DNA of 6,439 bases from Oleiagrimonas sp036379395 (GTDB lineage Bacteria; Pseudomonadota; Gammaproteobacteria; Xanthomonadales; Rhodanobacteraceae): positions 1 through 6,439 of the forward strand of contig DASVGR010000101.1 of NCBI GenBank assembly GCA_036379395.1, written 5' to 3'. The notes beneath the pieces were generated by a model. That model was not told the origin of the DNA, did no database searches, and worked only from the letters and a program-made list of their open reading frames with translations. Positions 1 to 5,042 of this stretch are shown piece by piece. Made by a program: the position numbers and the translations under genes. The stretch's first letter is position 1, and each line of letters starts with the position of its first letter.

Positions 1-1
1 G

Positions 2-1093
2 ACCCTGACCAACACGCAGCATGTCCCGGTCGGCACCCGCGTGGAGGTGGAAAACCTGCTCGGACACATCACGGTCAAACAGGGTGGCCCGACGTTTTCC
101 GTGACCGCCACCGTGGTCGCCGGCGGCAAGAACCAGCAAGCTGCACAGGCCCTGGCCGACCTCGTCGGCATCCGCGTGCGCCACGATCACGACGGCATGG
201 TGATTCACGTCCACTACCCCACCGACCAGTACACCAGCTACCAGTACGTGCTGCCCAAGGGCGCCGAGGCGAACAAACACGCCATCCATTTTCTGGGCAT
301 GACCTTCCACGGCAGTTCCAGCATCTCGTCGATGAAGTACCAGCGCACGCACGTGACCGTGTACCAGGGCCACGACAAGGGCGTGCCGCTGCACGTCGAT
401 CTGGTCGTGTCCATGCCCGTCGACAGCCACGCCAAGATCGACAACCGCGTCGGCGCCATCAAGGCGGCCGATCTCAAGGGATCACTGTCGCTGGAAAACG
501 ATTCGGGTGACATCACCGCCAGCCGCGTCAGCGGGCAGCTCCAGATCGACGTGGACTCGGGCGACACCCTGGCCAGCGACATCACCGGCCCGCTCAAGAT
601 CGAATCCGATTCCGGCGACGTGACCGTCAAGGCCGTCAACGGCACGACCACCGTCAAGGCCGACAGCGGCGACATTCGCGCCACCCGGCTGGACGGTGAC
701 CAGCTCGAACTGGACAGCGACAGCGGCGACATCGTCGTATCCGGCGCCAGCGGCACCCTGCATGCCGACGCCGACAGCGGCGACGTGCGCATCGACGGGT
801 TGGGCACCGTGCCGTACCTCAAGGCCAAAAGCGATTCCGGCGACATCCATGTCTCGGGCAACCTCGCCGGCGTGGCCAGCTTCAAGCTCGCCAGTGATTC
901 CGGTGACGTCACGCTGACCAGCAGCCAGCCGCCCGCCGTGCATCTGGACATCTCCGCCACTGACATCCGCGTCAACTGGCCCGGCGTGCGCAACATGCAA
1001 AGCCGTGATGGCCATTACTCGGCCGACATCGGCGCGGCCACCGGCCAAGGCCGCATCAGCACCGATTCCGGCGACGTGACACTGACCCGATAA
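2..1093 (+). CDS. DUF4097-type putative adhesin, 5'-truncated at window edge
   Basis: The frame is open from nucleotide 2 to the TAA at 1091-1093, giving 363 residues with no start. A GTG at 41 could open the frame, but the residues before it (TLTNTQHVPVGTR) read straight into VEVENLLGHITV. That is the usual N-terminal beta-strand pattern of DUF4097 proteins, so the true start and any signal peptide lie upstream of the window. The C-terminal two thirds is a run of short beta-strand-like segments carrying nine DSGD motifs, at residues 167, 185, 203, 221, 240, 258, 278, 299 and 355 counted from nucleotide 2. This suggests a stacked beta-solenoid. No enzyme motif is visible. DUF4097 proteins are often exported or envelope-associated, with poorly known roles; adhesion is only a family label. 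The gene ends just before the REP array and has no visible partner in the window. Family assignment is fairly sure, function is not. Confidence 0.8.
   Translation, partial: TLTNTQHVPVGTRVEVENLLGHITVKQGGPTFSVTATVVAGGKNQQAAQALADLVGIRVRHDHDGMVIHVHYPTDQYTSYQYVLPKGAEANKHAIHFLGMTFHGSSSISSMKYQRTHVTVYQGHDKGVPLHVDLVVSMPVDSHAKIDNRVGAIKAADLKGSLSLENDSGDITASRVSGQLQIDVDSGDTLASDITGPLKIESDSGDVTVKAVNGTTTVKADSGDIRATRLDGDQLELDSDSGDIVVSGASGTLHADADSGDVRIDGLGTVPYLKAKSDSGDIHVSGNLAGVASFKLASDSGDVTLTSSQPPAVHLDISATDIRVNWPGVRNMQSRDGHYSADIGAATGQGRISTDSGDVTLTR
500..1075 (+). repeat. DSGD coding repeat region (nine motifs)
   Basis: Within the adhesin-like gene, DSGD recurs nine times. Successive spacings are 18, 18, 18, 19, 18, 20, 21 and 56 residues. 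Each motif is followed by a hydrophobic or beta-branched residue pattern such as IxV, VTV or VTL. The codons are mostly GAT/GAC-TCC/AGC-GGC-GAC, so the DNA repeats too, but the intervening residues have diverged. This favours an old structural repeat over a recent expansion. The regular spacing fits one coil of a beta-solenoid per repeat, with the Asp-Ser-Gly-Asp at the turn; this is inference. Confidence 0.85.
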
Positions 1094-1098
1094 ACCCC

Positions 1099-1157
1099 AC
1101 GCAGGCGCGTACCCGCAATTGCACAAACGATATTCAAGGCAAGCGCCCGTCACCCCA
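1099..1157. repeat. Decayed remnant of a REP unit after the adhesin gene
   Basis: Starting six bases after the TAA, the sequence CGCAGGCGCG matches the core of the right-hand palindromes downstream. It is followed by a diverged copy of the spacer that also occurs at 1251-1291 and 1383-1411 (CAATTGCAC...AACGATATT here, against CAGTTGCGC...AACGATATC there). It looks like the worn end of a third unit, which would mean the array was once longer on this side and reached the stop codon of the upstream gene. Confidence 0.6.
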
Positions 1158-1174
1158 AAAGACCGATCCCCTCC

Positions 1175-1200
1175 GCAGGAGCCTGCCTGCAGGCGATGGC
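1175..1200 (+). repeat. REP-like palindrome, unit 1 left (type A)
   Basis: A 26-nt element with a GCAGGAGC head (one mismatch to GTAGGAGC) and a CGATGGC tail. The core GCCTGC-CT-GCAGGC forms a 6-bp stem closed by a CT loop. It stands in inverted orientation to the element at 1224-1249, with 23 nt between them. GTAG-headed palindromes of this sort are known as REP or SMAG elements in Pseudomonas and Xanthomonadales genomes. Confidence 0.8.
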
Positions 1201-1223
1201 TAGGAACAACTTTGAGTCCTTGA

Positions 1224-1249
1224 GCCATCGCGCGCAGGCGCGCTCCTAC
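1224..1249 (-). repeat. REP-like palindrome, unit 1 right (type B)
   Basis: Read on the minus strand this is GTAGGAGC, then a core GCGCGC-CT-GCGCGC (its outer bases shared with head and tail), then CGATGGC. Head, tail, CT loop and length match the type A element, while two stem pairs are replaced by other complementary pairs. Together with 1175-1200 it forms a BIME-like inverted pair that could also fold into one long hairpin. Confidence 0.8.
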
Positions 1250-1308
1250 ACAGTTGCGCGAACGATATCCGGGGCAAGCGCCCGGCACCCCAAAAAACCG
1301 CCCCCTCC

Positions 1309-1334
1309 GTAGGAGCCTGCCTGCAGGCGATGGC
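1309..1334 (+). repeat. REP-like palindrome, unit 2 left (type A)
   Basis: Identical to the element at 1175-1200 except that the head is the full GTAGGAGC. It begins exactly 134 nt after the first copy, so this is a tandem duplication of the whole unit. Same GCCTGC-CT-GCAGGC hairpin. Confidence 0.85.
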
Positions 1335-1357
1335 CAGAAACAACTTTGAGTCCTTGA

Positions 1358-1383
1358 GCCATCGCGCGCAGGCGCGCTCCTGC
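1358..1383 (-). repeat. REP-like palindrome, unit 2 right (type B)
   Basis: Copy of the element at 1224-1249, again 134 nt downstream. The only change is at the outer end, GCAGGAGC instead of GTAGGAGC on the minus strand. The 19 nt just inside the pair (AACTTTGAGTCCTTGA and its left neighbours) are the same in both units, so the spacer is conserved along with the palindromes. Confidence 0.85.
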
Positions 1384-1447
1384 AGTTGCGCGAACGATAT
1401 CCGGGGCAAGCATCACATCGTGTTTTCGCGTGATTTCCCTGCCATGC

Positions 1448-1477
1448 GTGACCTTGCCGGTCCCCTGCGGCTATGCT
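1448..1477 (+). promoter_or_regulatory. Candidate sigma70 promoter of fadD
   Basis: GTGACC at 1448-1453 matches four of six bases of the -35 consensus. TATGCT at 1472-1477 matches four of six bases of the -10 consensus, with an 18-nt spacer. Transcription would start near 1484, inside the palindrome that follows, leaving a leader of roughly 35-40 nt before the fadD ATG. The match is modest, but the position between the repeat array and the gene is right. Confidence 0.45.
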
Positions 1478-1483
1478 CCAATG

Positions 1484-1497
1484 CAAACGATCGTTTG
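1484..1497. promoter_or_regulatory. Perfect 14-bp palindrome, PsrA-like operator at fadD
   Basis: CAAACGATCGTTTG is a perfect inverted repeat, and AT lies symmetrically outside it on both sides (1481-1482 and 1499-1500). It fits the form described for PsrA, the TetR-family regulator of Pseudomonas: (G/C)AAAC, 2-4 bases, GTTT(G/C). PsrA governs fatty-acid degradation genes and is released by long-chain fatty acids. The site begins six bases after the proposed -10 and overlaps the likely start of transcription, where a repressor would block initiation. The regulator itself is not in the window. Confidence 0.55.
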
Positions 1498-1520
1498 GAT
1501 CAAGCAACCCGAGGGGAATC

Positions 1521-3212
1521 ATGAGCAACGAGCGTCCGTGGCTGGAACATTACCCGCAGGGAGTGCCTGAAACCATCGATGTCGACACCTACCCGTCGCT
1601 GGTCGCCGTCATCGAGGAAGCCTTCGAGCGTTTTCGCCACCGCCCCGCGTTCGCCAACTTCGGCCGCGTGCTGACCTATGGCGACATCGACCGCCTGAGC
1701 AGCCAGTTCGCCAGCTACCTGACCAACGACCTGGGCCTGGCCAAGGGCGACCGCATCGCCATCATGCTGCCCAACACGCTGCAGTATCCGATCGTGCTGT
1801 TTGGCGCCATGCGCGCCGGACTGGTCGTGGCCAACACCAACCCGTTGTACACGGCGCGCGAGCTCAAGCACCAGCTCAACGACGCGCAGGCGTCGGCCAT
1901 CGTGGTGGTCGACAACTTCGCCGCCACGCTGCAAAAAGTCGTGGCCGACACGCCGGTCAAGCACGTCATCACCACCGGCATCGGCGACCTGCTGGGTTTT
2001 CCCAAGGGCGCGCTGGTCAACTTCGTGCTCAAGCACGTCAAGAAAATGGTGCCGCCATACACCCTACCCGGCGCCGTGCGCCTGACTGACGCGCTCAAGC
2101 GCGGTGCACGCCACAAGCTGCGCAAGCCCGAACTGACGCACGACGACCTGGCATTCCTGCAATACACCGGCGGCACCACCGGCGTGGCCAAGGGCGCCAT
2201 GCTCACCCACCGCAACATGATCGCCAACATGCTGCAGGCCGGCGCCTGGATCGGCGACGCCATGAAGCCGGGCGAGGAAGTGATCATCACGGCGTTGCCG
2301 CTGTATCACATCTTTTCACTGACGGCGAACGCGCTGGTGTTCATGCGCCTGGGCGGGCTGAACTGGCTGATCACCAACCCGCGCGACATGCCCGGCTTTG
2401 TCAAGGAACTGAAAGCTTCGCACTTCACCGCGCTGACCGGCGTCAACACACTGTTCAACGGCCTGCTCAACACCAAGGGTTTTGCCGAGGTCGATTTTTC
2501 CAACCTGCGCCTGACCCTGGGCGGCGGCATGGCCGTGCAGCGCGCCGTGGCCGAACGCTGGAAAAAAGTGACCGGCTGCACCCTGGCCGAAGCCTACGGC
2601 CTGACCGAAACCTCGCCGGCGGTATGCATCAACCCGCTTGACCTGCCCGAATACAACGGCTCGATCGGCCTGCCGATTTCATCCACGAACGTGGCCATCT
2701 GGTCGGATGAAAACCAGCCCTTGCCGCACGGCGAAGTGGGCGAGCTGATGGTGCGCGGCCCGCAGGTGATGAAAGGCTACTGGAACCGCCCGGAAGAAAC
2801 CGCCAAGGTGCTGGGCGACGACGGCTGGCTGCACACCGGCGACGTCGCGCGCATGGACGACAACGGCTACGTCTACATTGTCGACCGCAAGAAGGACATG
2901 ATCCTGGTGTCGGGCTTCAACGTGTACCCGAACGAGATCGAGGATGTGGTCATCAACCACCCCGGCGTGGCCGAAGTGGCCGCCGTCGGCACGCCCAGCG
3001 AGCATTCGGGCGAAGTGGTCAAGCTGTTCGTGGTGAAGAAAGACCCGGCGCTGACCGAGGAGGCGCTCAAGGCGTACTGCCACGACAATCTCACCGGCTA
3101 CAAGCGGCCCAAGGTGATCGAGTTTCGCGACGAGCTGCCCAAGTCCAACGTCGGCAAGATCCTGCGTCGCGCGCTGCGCGAGGAAGAAGCAAAAAAACCG
3201 CCGCAGCCGTGA
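1521..3212 (+). CDS. fadD: Long-chain fatty acid-CoA ligase (FadD/RpfB family)
   Basis: This 563-residue protein is close to the length of E. coli FadD. It activates long-chain fatty acids with ATP to acyl-AMP and then acyl-CoA, feeding beta-oxidation and phospholipid synthesis, probably at the inner membrane face. Visible adenylate-forming motifs are YTGGTTGVAKG (215-225, phosphate-binding loop), YGLTETSP (359-366), DDGWLHTGD (433-441) leading into DRKKDMI (455-461) as the FACS signature, and PKSNVGK (540-546) with Lys546 as the expected catalytic lysine. The ATG at 1521 is chosen because GAGGGG (1511-1516) sits just upstream and MSNERPWLEHYP matches the usual FadD/RpfB N-terminus; the frame extends back to 1473, but that ATG lies in the proposed -10 box. 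RpfB of Xanthomonas is a FadD homologue in the DSF cluster, but no rpfF, rpfC or rpfG is nearby, so plain fadD is the safer name. It stands alone, is convergent with the PilZ gene, and all key residues are present. Confidence 0.92.
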   Translation: MSNERPWLEHYPQGVPETIDVDTYPSLVAVIEEAFERFRHRPAFANFGRVLTYGDIDRLSSQFASYLTNDLGLAKGDRIAIMLPNTLQYPIVLFGAMRAGLVVANTNPLYTARELKHQLNDAQASAIVVVDNFAATLQKVVADTPVKHVITTGIGDLLGFPKGALVNFVLKHVKKMVPPYTLPGAVRLTDALKRGARHKLRKPELTHDDLAFLQYTGGTTGVAKGAMLTHRNMIANMLQAGAWIGDAMKPGEEVIITALPLYHIFSLTANALVFMRLGGLNWLITNPRDMPGFVKELKASHFTALTGVNTLFNGLLNTKGFAEVDFSNLRLTLGGGMAVQRAVAERWKKVTGCTLAEAYGLTETSPAVCINPLDLPEYNGSIGLPISSTNVAIWSDENQPLPHGEVGELMVRGPQVMKGYWNRPEETAKVLGDDGWLHTGDVARMDDNGYVYIVDRKKDMILVSGFNVYPNEIEDVVINHPGVAEVAAVGTPSEHSGEVVKLFVVKKDPALTEEALKAYCHDNLTGYKRPKVIEFRDELPKSNVGKILRRALREEEAKKPPQP

Positions 3213-3222
3213 GGCCCGCTTT

Positions 3223-3253
3223 CCGGCTTGCGCGAACATGTCGCGCAAGCCGG
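3223..3253. terminator. 13-bp hairpin between the convergent fadD and PilZ genes
   Basis: CCGGCTTGCGCGA (3223-3235) and its exact complement (3241-3253) enclose a five-base ACATG loop. The hairpin starts ten bases after the fadD stop and ends one base before the PilZ stop codon, so it could serve both genes. Neither side has a clear run of U: plus-strand transcripts continue ATCAATCTT, minus-strand ones AAAGCGGG. It may therefore be a weak terminator or a 3'-end protecting stem rather than a classic intrinsic terminator. Confidence 0.65.
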
Positions 3254-3254
3254 A

Positions 3255-3617
3255 TCAATCTTCGCGCCAGGTTTCCAGCTTGTCGGCGTAGCCGCCCAGA
3301 AGATTCCACAGCGCGGCCTGCTTGTCTTCGGGAATGCGGCTGTAGGCCATGCCCAGCCACTGCTCCGACACGCGCGCCACGCTGGCTTCGACATGGATGT
3401 GCAGGTCGCTGCCGAAGATCATGTCCAGCACCCAGGTATCGCCCTGTTCTCCCGACCAGCCGTGCGGCCGATGCAGCAGCACGCCGGTGGCCGAAATGTC
3501 TTCCAGCTCTGTCGGCCACGACTCGTTGCCGCGGCTGAGCAGCACGGCCGTTTCGATGCGCATGCGCGCGTGGCGCAAACCTTCATTGACCCGTGTCGGA
3601 TCGAGACTGTCCGTCAT
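3255..3617 (-). CDS. PilZ-domain protein, c-di-GMP motif partly degenerate
   Basis: A 120-residue single-domain protein without signal peptide or membrane segment, so probably cytoplasmic. PilZ domains bind cyclic di-GMP and adjust motility, exopolysaccharide or pilus output. The second ligand motif (D/N)xSxxG is present as DISATG at residues 40-45. The first motif, RxxxR, should fall just before the first beta strand, but here it reads LRHAR (14-18): Arg18 remains and the first Arg is Leu. Arg15 and Arg20 are nearby and might substitute. The rest (VLLHRP, DMIFGSDLHIHVEASVARV, WLGMAYSRI) has the strand pattern of a PilZ barrel, and a helix closes the C-terminus. The ATG at 3617 has AAGGAG at 3633-3628, ten bases away. 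The gene is convergent with fadD and divergent from scpA, with a long upstream region. The family call rests on motif and pattern; ligand binding is uncertain. Confidence 0.72.
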   Translation of the reverse strand: MTDSLDPTRVNEGLRHARMRIETAVLLSRGNESWPTELEDISATGVLLHRPHGWSGEQGDTWVLDMIFGSDLHIHVEASVARVSEQWLGMAYSRIPEDKQAALWNLLGGYADKLETWRED

Positions 3618-3783
3618 TGCTCATGAACTCCTTGCATGGCCAGACATGGCCACCCCCTGTTCTCCAACAACAAGCAAGTTGCGGGCCAACCATGCCTGAT
3701 GCGCGAATACCGTTTCCAAAGCGTGCTGCAAGGTGCCACATTCCACCTTAACGAACGGTTGCCGAGCGACACTACACGTCAAC

Positions 3784-3803
3784 TTGTGACGCTCGCGTGA
3801 CAA
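3784..3803. promoter_or_regulatory. Interrupted 20-bp palindrome, possible operator
   Basis: TTGTGACGCTCGCGTGACAA is symmetric at eight of ten base pairs: TTGT/ACAA outside, ACGC/GCGT inside, a G/G mismatch between them and TC at the centre. It lies 167 bases upstream of the PilZ start and about 355 upstream of scpA, so if it is an operator the PilZ gene is the likelier target. TTGT...ACAA ends are common in GntR- and LacI-type sites. The left half contains TGTGA, but the right half is not the TCACA needed for a CRP/Clp site. Confidence 0.3.
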
Positions 3804-3956
3804 CCCGCTCCCGGCATTCGGGGGCTGGACTTGTCATCACGCAGGCGATAACCTTTGCACACGGGCCAGTCCTCCGAACAGATTTCACGATCGCCTGTCA
3901 GCGCGACGTACTTTCCGGCTGCCGCCCGGTTCGTTATTCATGCAAACGCCTCCACG

Positions 3957-4043
3957 CCACGGGGCCGCGACTTCGTGGGGATTGGTCACGCGCCACCACC
4001 GGGTCGCCCGACTGGCCTGCTGGCGGTCACGTCAAGGCGCGTG
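3957..4043 (+). other. Possible structured RNA segment upstream of scpA
   Basis: Several complementary blocks fall close together. CCACG (3957-3961) pairs with CGTGG (3974-3978). CACGCGCC (3987-3994) pairs perfectly with GGCGCGTG (4036-4043). Inside that loop CGGG-TCG-CCCG (4000-4010) forms a small hairpin. The pairing could make a branched fold in a scpA leader or a separate small RNA. In GC-rich sequence such matches also arise by chance, and no known RNA family is recognised. Confidence 0.2.
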
Positions 4044-4148
4044 CGGTACATGACAAGTACTCCATGCGTCGCAATGCACAGGCAACACGACGGCTACCGA
4101 TGGATCGGCGGCCAAGTGAGCCCGAACATGGTCCACGACAAAGAAGCG

Positions 4149-4178
4149 ATGTGCTCAGATGAGCTCCGAACCCGCTGA
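4149..4178 (+). CDS. Possible nine-codon leader ORF overlapping the scpA start
   Basis: An ATG at 4149 opens MCSDELRTR and stops at the TGA at 4176-4178, overlapping the scpA start codon in another frame. The purine run AAGAAG (4141-4146) lies only two bases before this ATG and twelve before the scpA ATG, so it is poorly placed for both. Translation here could compete with or feed ribosomes to scpA, but chance is the simpler explanation. Confidence 0.15.
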   Translation: MCSDELRTR

Positions 4179-5040
4179 AACCGGCGCCGCGCAAGCGCCC
4201 AACAGCCTGTTTGTGCCCGTGCCCCAGCAGCAGGAAATGCCGCTGGCGATCGTGCACGGCCAGCCTGTGCTGCAAATGCCGCAGGACCTGTACATTCCGC
4301 CGGACGCACTGGAAGTCATCCTGGAAGCGTTCGAAGGCCCACTGGACTTGCTGCTGTACCTGATCCGCCGCCAGAACCTCGACATCCTGGACATCCCGAT
4401 CGCCGAAATCACGCGCCAGTACATGGCCTACATCGACATGATGCGCGACGTGATGCGCCTGGAGCTGGCGGCCGAATACCTGCTCATGGCCGCCATCCTG
4501 GCCGAGATCAAGTCGCGCCTGCTGTTGCCGCGCCCGCCGGTCGAGGAAGGCGCCGAAGAAGACGATCCGCGCGCCGAGCTGGTGCGCCGCCTGCAGGAAT
4601 ACGAACGCTTCAAGACAGCGGCCGAAAACATCGACGAGCTGCCGCGCCAGGAACGCGACTTCAGCCTCGCCAGCGCGCACGTCGACGACCGCAACGTGGT
4701 GCGCCTGCCGCCACCGGTCGACCTGCGCGAAATGCTGCTGGCGCTGAAGGACGTGCTGCAACGCGCCGAACTGTTCACCACCCACGAAATACAACGCGAA
4801 CCGCTGAGCGTGCGCGAACGCATGAGCAACCTGCTGGCCCTGCTCGAAGACGGCCAGTTCCACCGCTTCGAAACCCTGTTCACCATCGAGGAAGGCCGTC
4901 TGGGCGTCGTCGTCAGCTTCCTTGCCATGCTGGAACTGGCCAAGGAATTCCTGATCGAAATCGTGCAGGACGCGCCCCTGGCCGCCATCTACATCAAGAC
5001 CGGCAGCGCCGCCGTGCAAGCCGCCGTACACGAGTCCTGA
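4159..5040 (+). CDS. scpA: Segregation and condensation protein A (kleisin)
   Basis: This 293-residue protein is the kleisin subunit that bridges the SMC heads and recruits ScpB, forming the condensin-like ring that compacts and segregates the chromosome. The family signature FEGPLDLLLYLI is at residues 58-69, followed by RQNLDILDIPIAEITRQY (71-88), the N-terminal SMC-neck-binding helices. A charged middle (about 125-165, PPVEEGAEEDDPRAE onward) is the linker that ScpB embraces. Residues about 215-281 (LSVRERMSNLLALL to AAIYIK) form the C-terminal winged helix that binds the SMC cap. The first 40 residues are a Gln/Pro-rich extension. The ATG at 4159 lacks a good ribosome binding site; a later ATG at 4237 (Met27) would still keep every family motif, so the start is not certain. 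First gene of an operon with scpB and rluB; the scpB ATG follows its stop by two bases. Confidence 0.93.
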   Translation: MSSEPAETGAAQAPNSLFVPVPQQQEMPLAIVHGQPVLQMPQDLYIPPDALEVILEAFEGPLDLLLYLIRRQNLDILDIPIAEITRQYMAYIDMMRDVMRLELAAEYLLMAAILAEIKSRLLLPRPPVEEGAEEDDPRAELVRRLQEYERFKTAAENIDELPRQERDFSLASAHVDDRNVVRLPPPVDLREMLLALKDVLQRAELFTTHEIQREPLSVRERMSNLLALLEDGQFHRFETLFTIEEGRLGVVVSFLAMLELAKEFLIEIVQDAPLAAIYIKTGSAAVQAAVHES

Positions 5041-5042
5041 CC

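Larger units (their letters stand above)
1116..1411. repeat. REP/BIME array: two tandem 134-nt units plus flanking spacer copies
   Basis: The region between the adhesin-like gene and the fadD promoter is almost wholly repeat. The order is spacer copy (1116-1157, diverged), palindrome pair (1175-1249), spacer copy (1251-1291), palindrome pair (1309-1383), truncated spacer copy (1383-1411, ending at GGGGCAAGC). The spacer core is TTGCGCGAACGATATCCGGG. The period is 134 nt, not a multiple of three, and no reading frame carries through, so it is not coding. Likely roles from known REP elements are mRNA 3'-end protection, transcription attenuation, or binding of gyrase or IHF. No RAYT (REP-associated transposase) gene lies in the window. 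Confidence 0.8.
3618..4158. other. 540-nt intergenic region without a recognised gene
   Basis: This gap separates the divergent PilZ and scpA genes and must hold both promoters. No tRNA, known riboswitch, insertion sequence or convincing protein was found. Two overlapping plus-strand frames (3797-4162 and 3855-4178) and one minus-strand frame (3621-3803) are open, but they are rich in Arg, His, Pro or Cys, lack ribosome binding sites, and look like chance frames in GC-rich DNA. The part at about 3660-3800 is less GC-rich than the genes around it, as expected of a promoter region. An interrupted palindrome at 3784-3803 and possible stems at 3957-4043 are listed separately. No clean -35/-10 pair could be assigned for either gene. 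Confidence 0.6.

Noticed and set aside
41..43. GTG at 41 as the true start of the adhesin-like gene
   Set aside because: The frame stays open to the window edge, the preceding residues continue the domain pattern, and a DUF4097 protein would be expected to have an N-terminal export signal that is missing here.
1116..1411. Reading the repeats as a CRISPR array or an insertion sequence
   Set aside because: Only two units are present, the sequence between palindromes is conserved rather than unique, and there is no transposase or cas gene; the GTAG-headed hairpins fit REP elements.
1473..1520. Earlier ATG at 1473 as the fadD start
   Set aside because: It lies inside the proposed -10 box and adds 16 residues not typical of FadD, while the ATG at 1521 has GAGGGG upstream and a family-like N-terminus.
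482..1528. Long minus-strand open frame (348 codons) across the adhesin gene and the REP array
   Set aside because: It is antisense to a well-supported gene, runs through non-coding repeats in shifting frames because 134 is not a multiple of three, has no family motif, and such long shadow frames are common in GC-rich DNA.
1521..3212. Naming the ligase RpfB and inferring a DSF quorum-sensing cluster
   Set aside because: RpfB is a FadD-family protein, but no rpfF, rpfC or rpfG is adjacent; the neighbours are an adhesin-like gene and a PilZ gene.
3785..3800. CRP/Clp binding site in the intergenic gap
   Set aside because: The left half TGTGA is present, but the right half reads CGTGA instead of TCACA, so the consensus is not met.
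3621..3803. Minus-strand 60-codon frame directly upstream of the PilZ gene
   Set aside because: It ends neatly near the PilZ start, but it opens at a TTG with no Shine-Dalgarno sequence and contains the PilZ ribosome binding site; the protein resembles nothing I recognise. Not excluded, only unsupported.
3797..4178. Two overlapping plus-strand frames before scpA (3797-4162 and 3855-4178)
   Set aside because: Rich in Arg, His, Pro and Cys, no ribosome binding site, no recognisable family, and they overlap each other and the scpA start in other frames.
4027..5031. 334-codon minus-strand open frame opposite scpA
   Set aside because: His-, Gln- and Val-rich composition typical of the antisense of GC-rich codons; scpA on the other strand carries clear family motifs.
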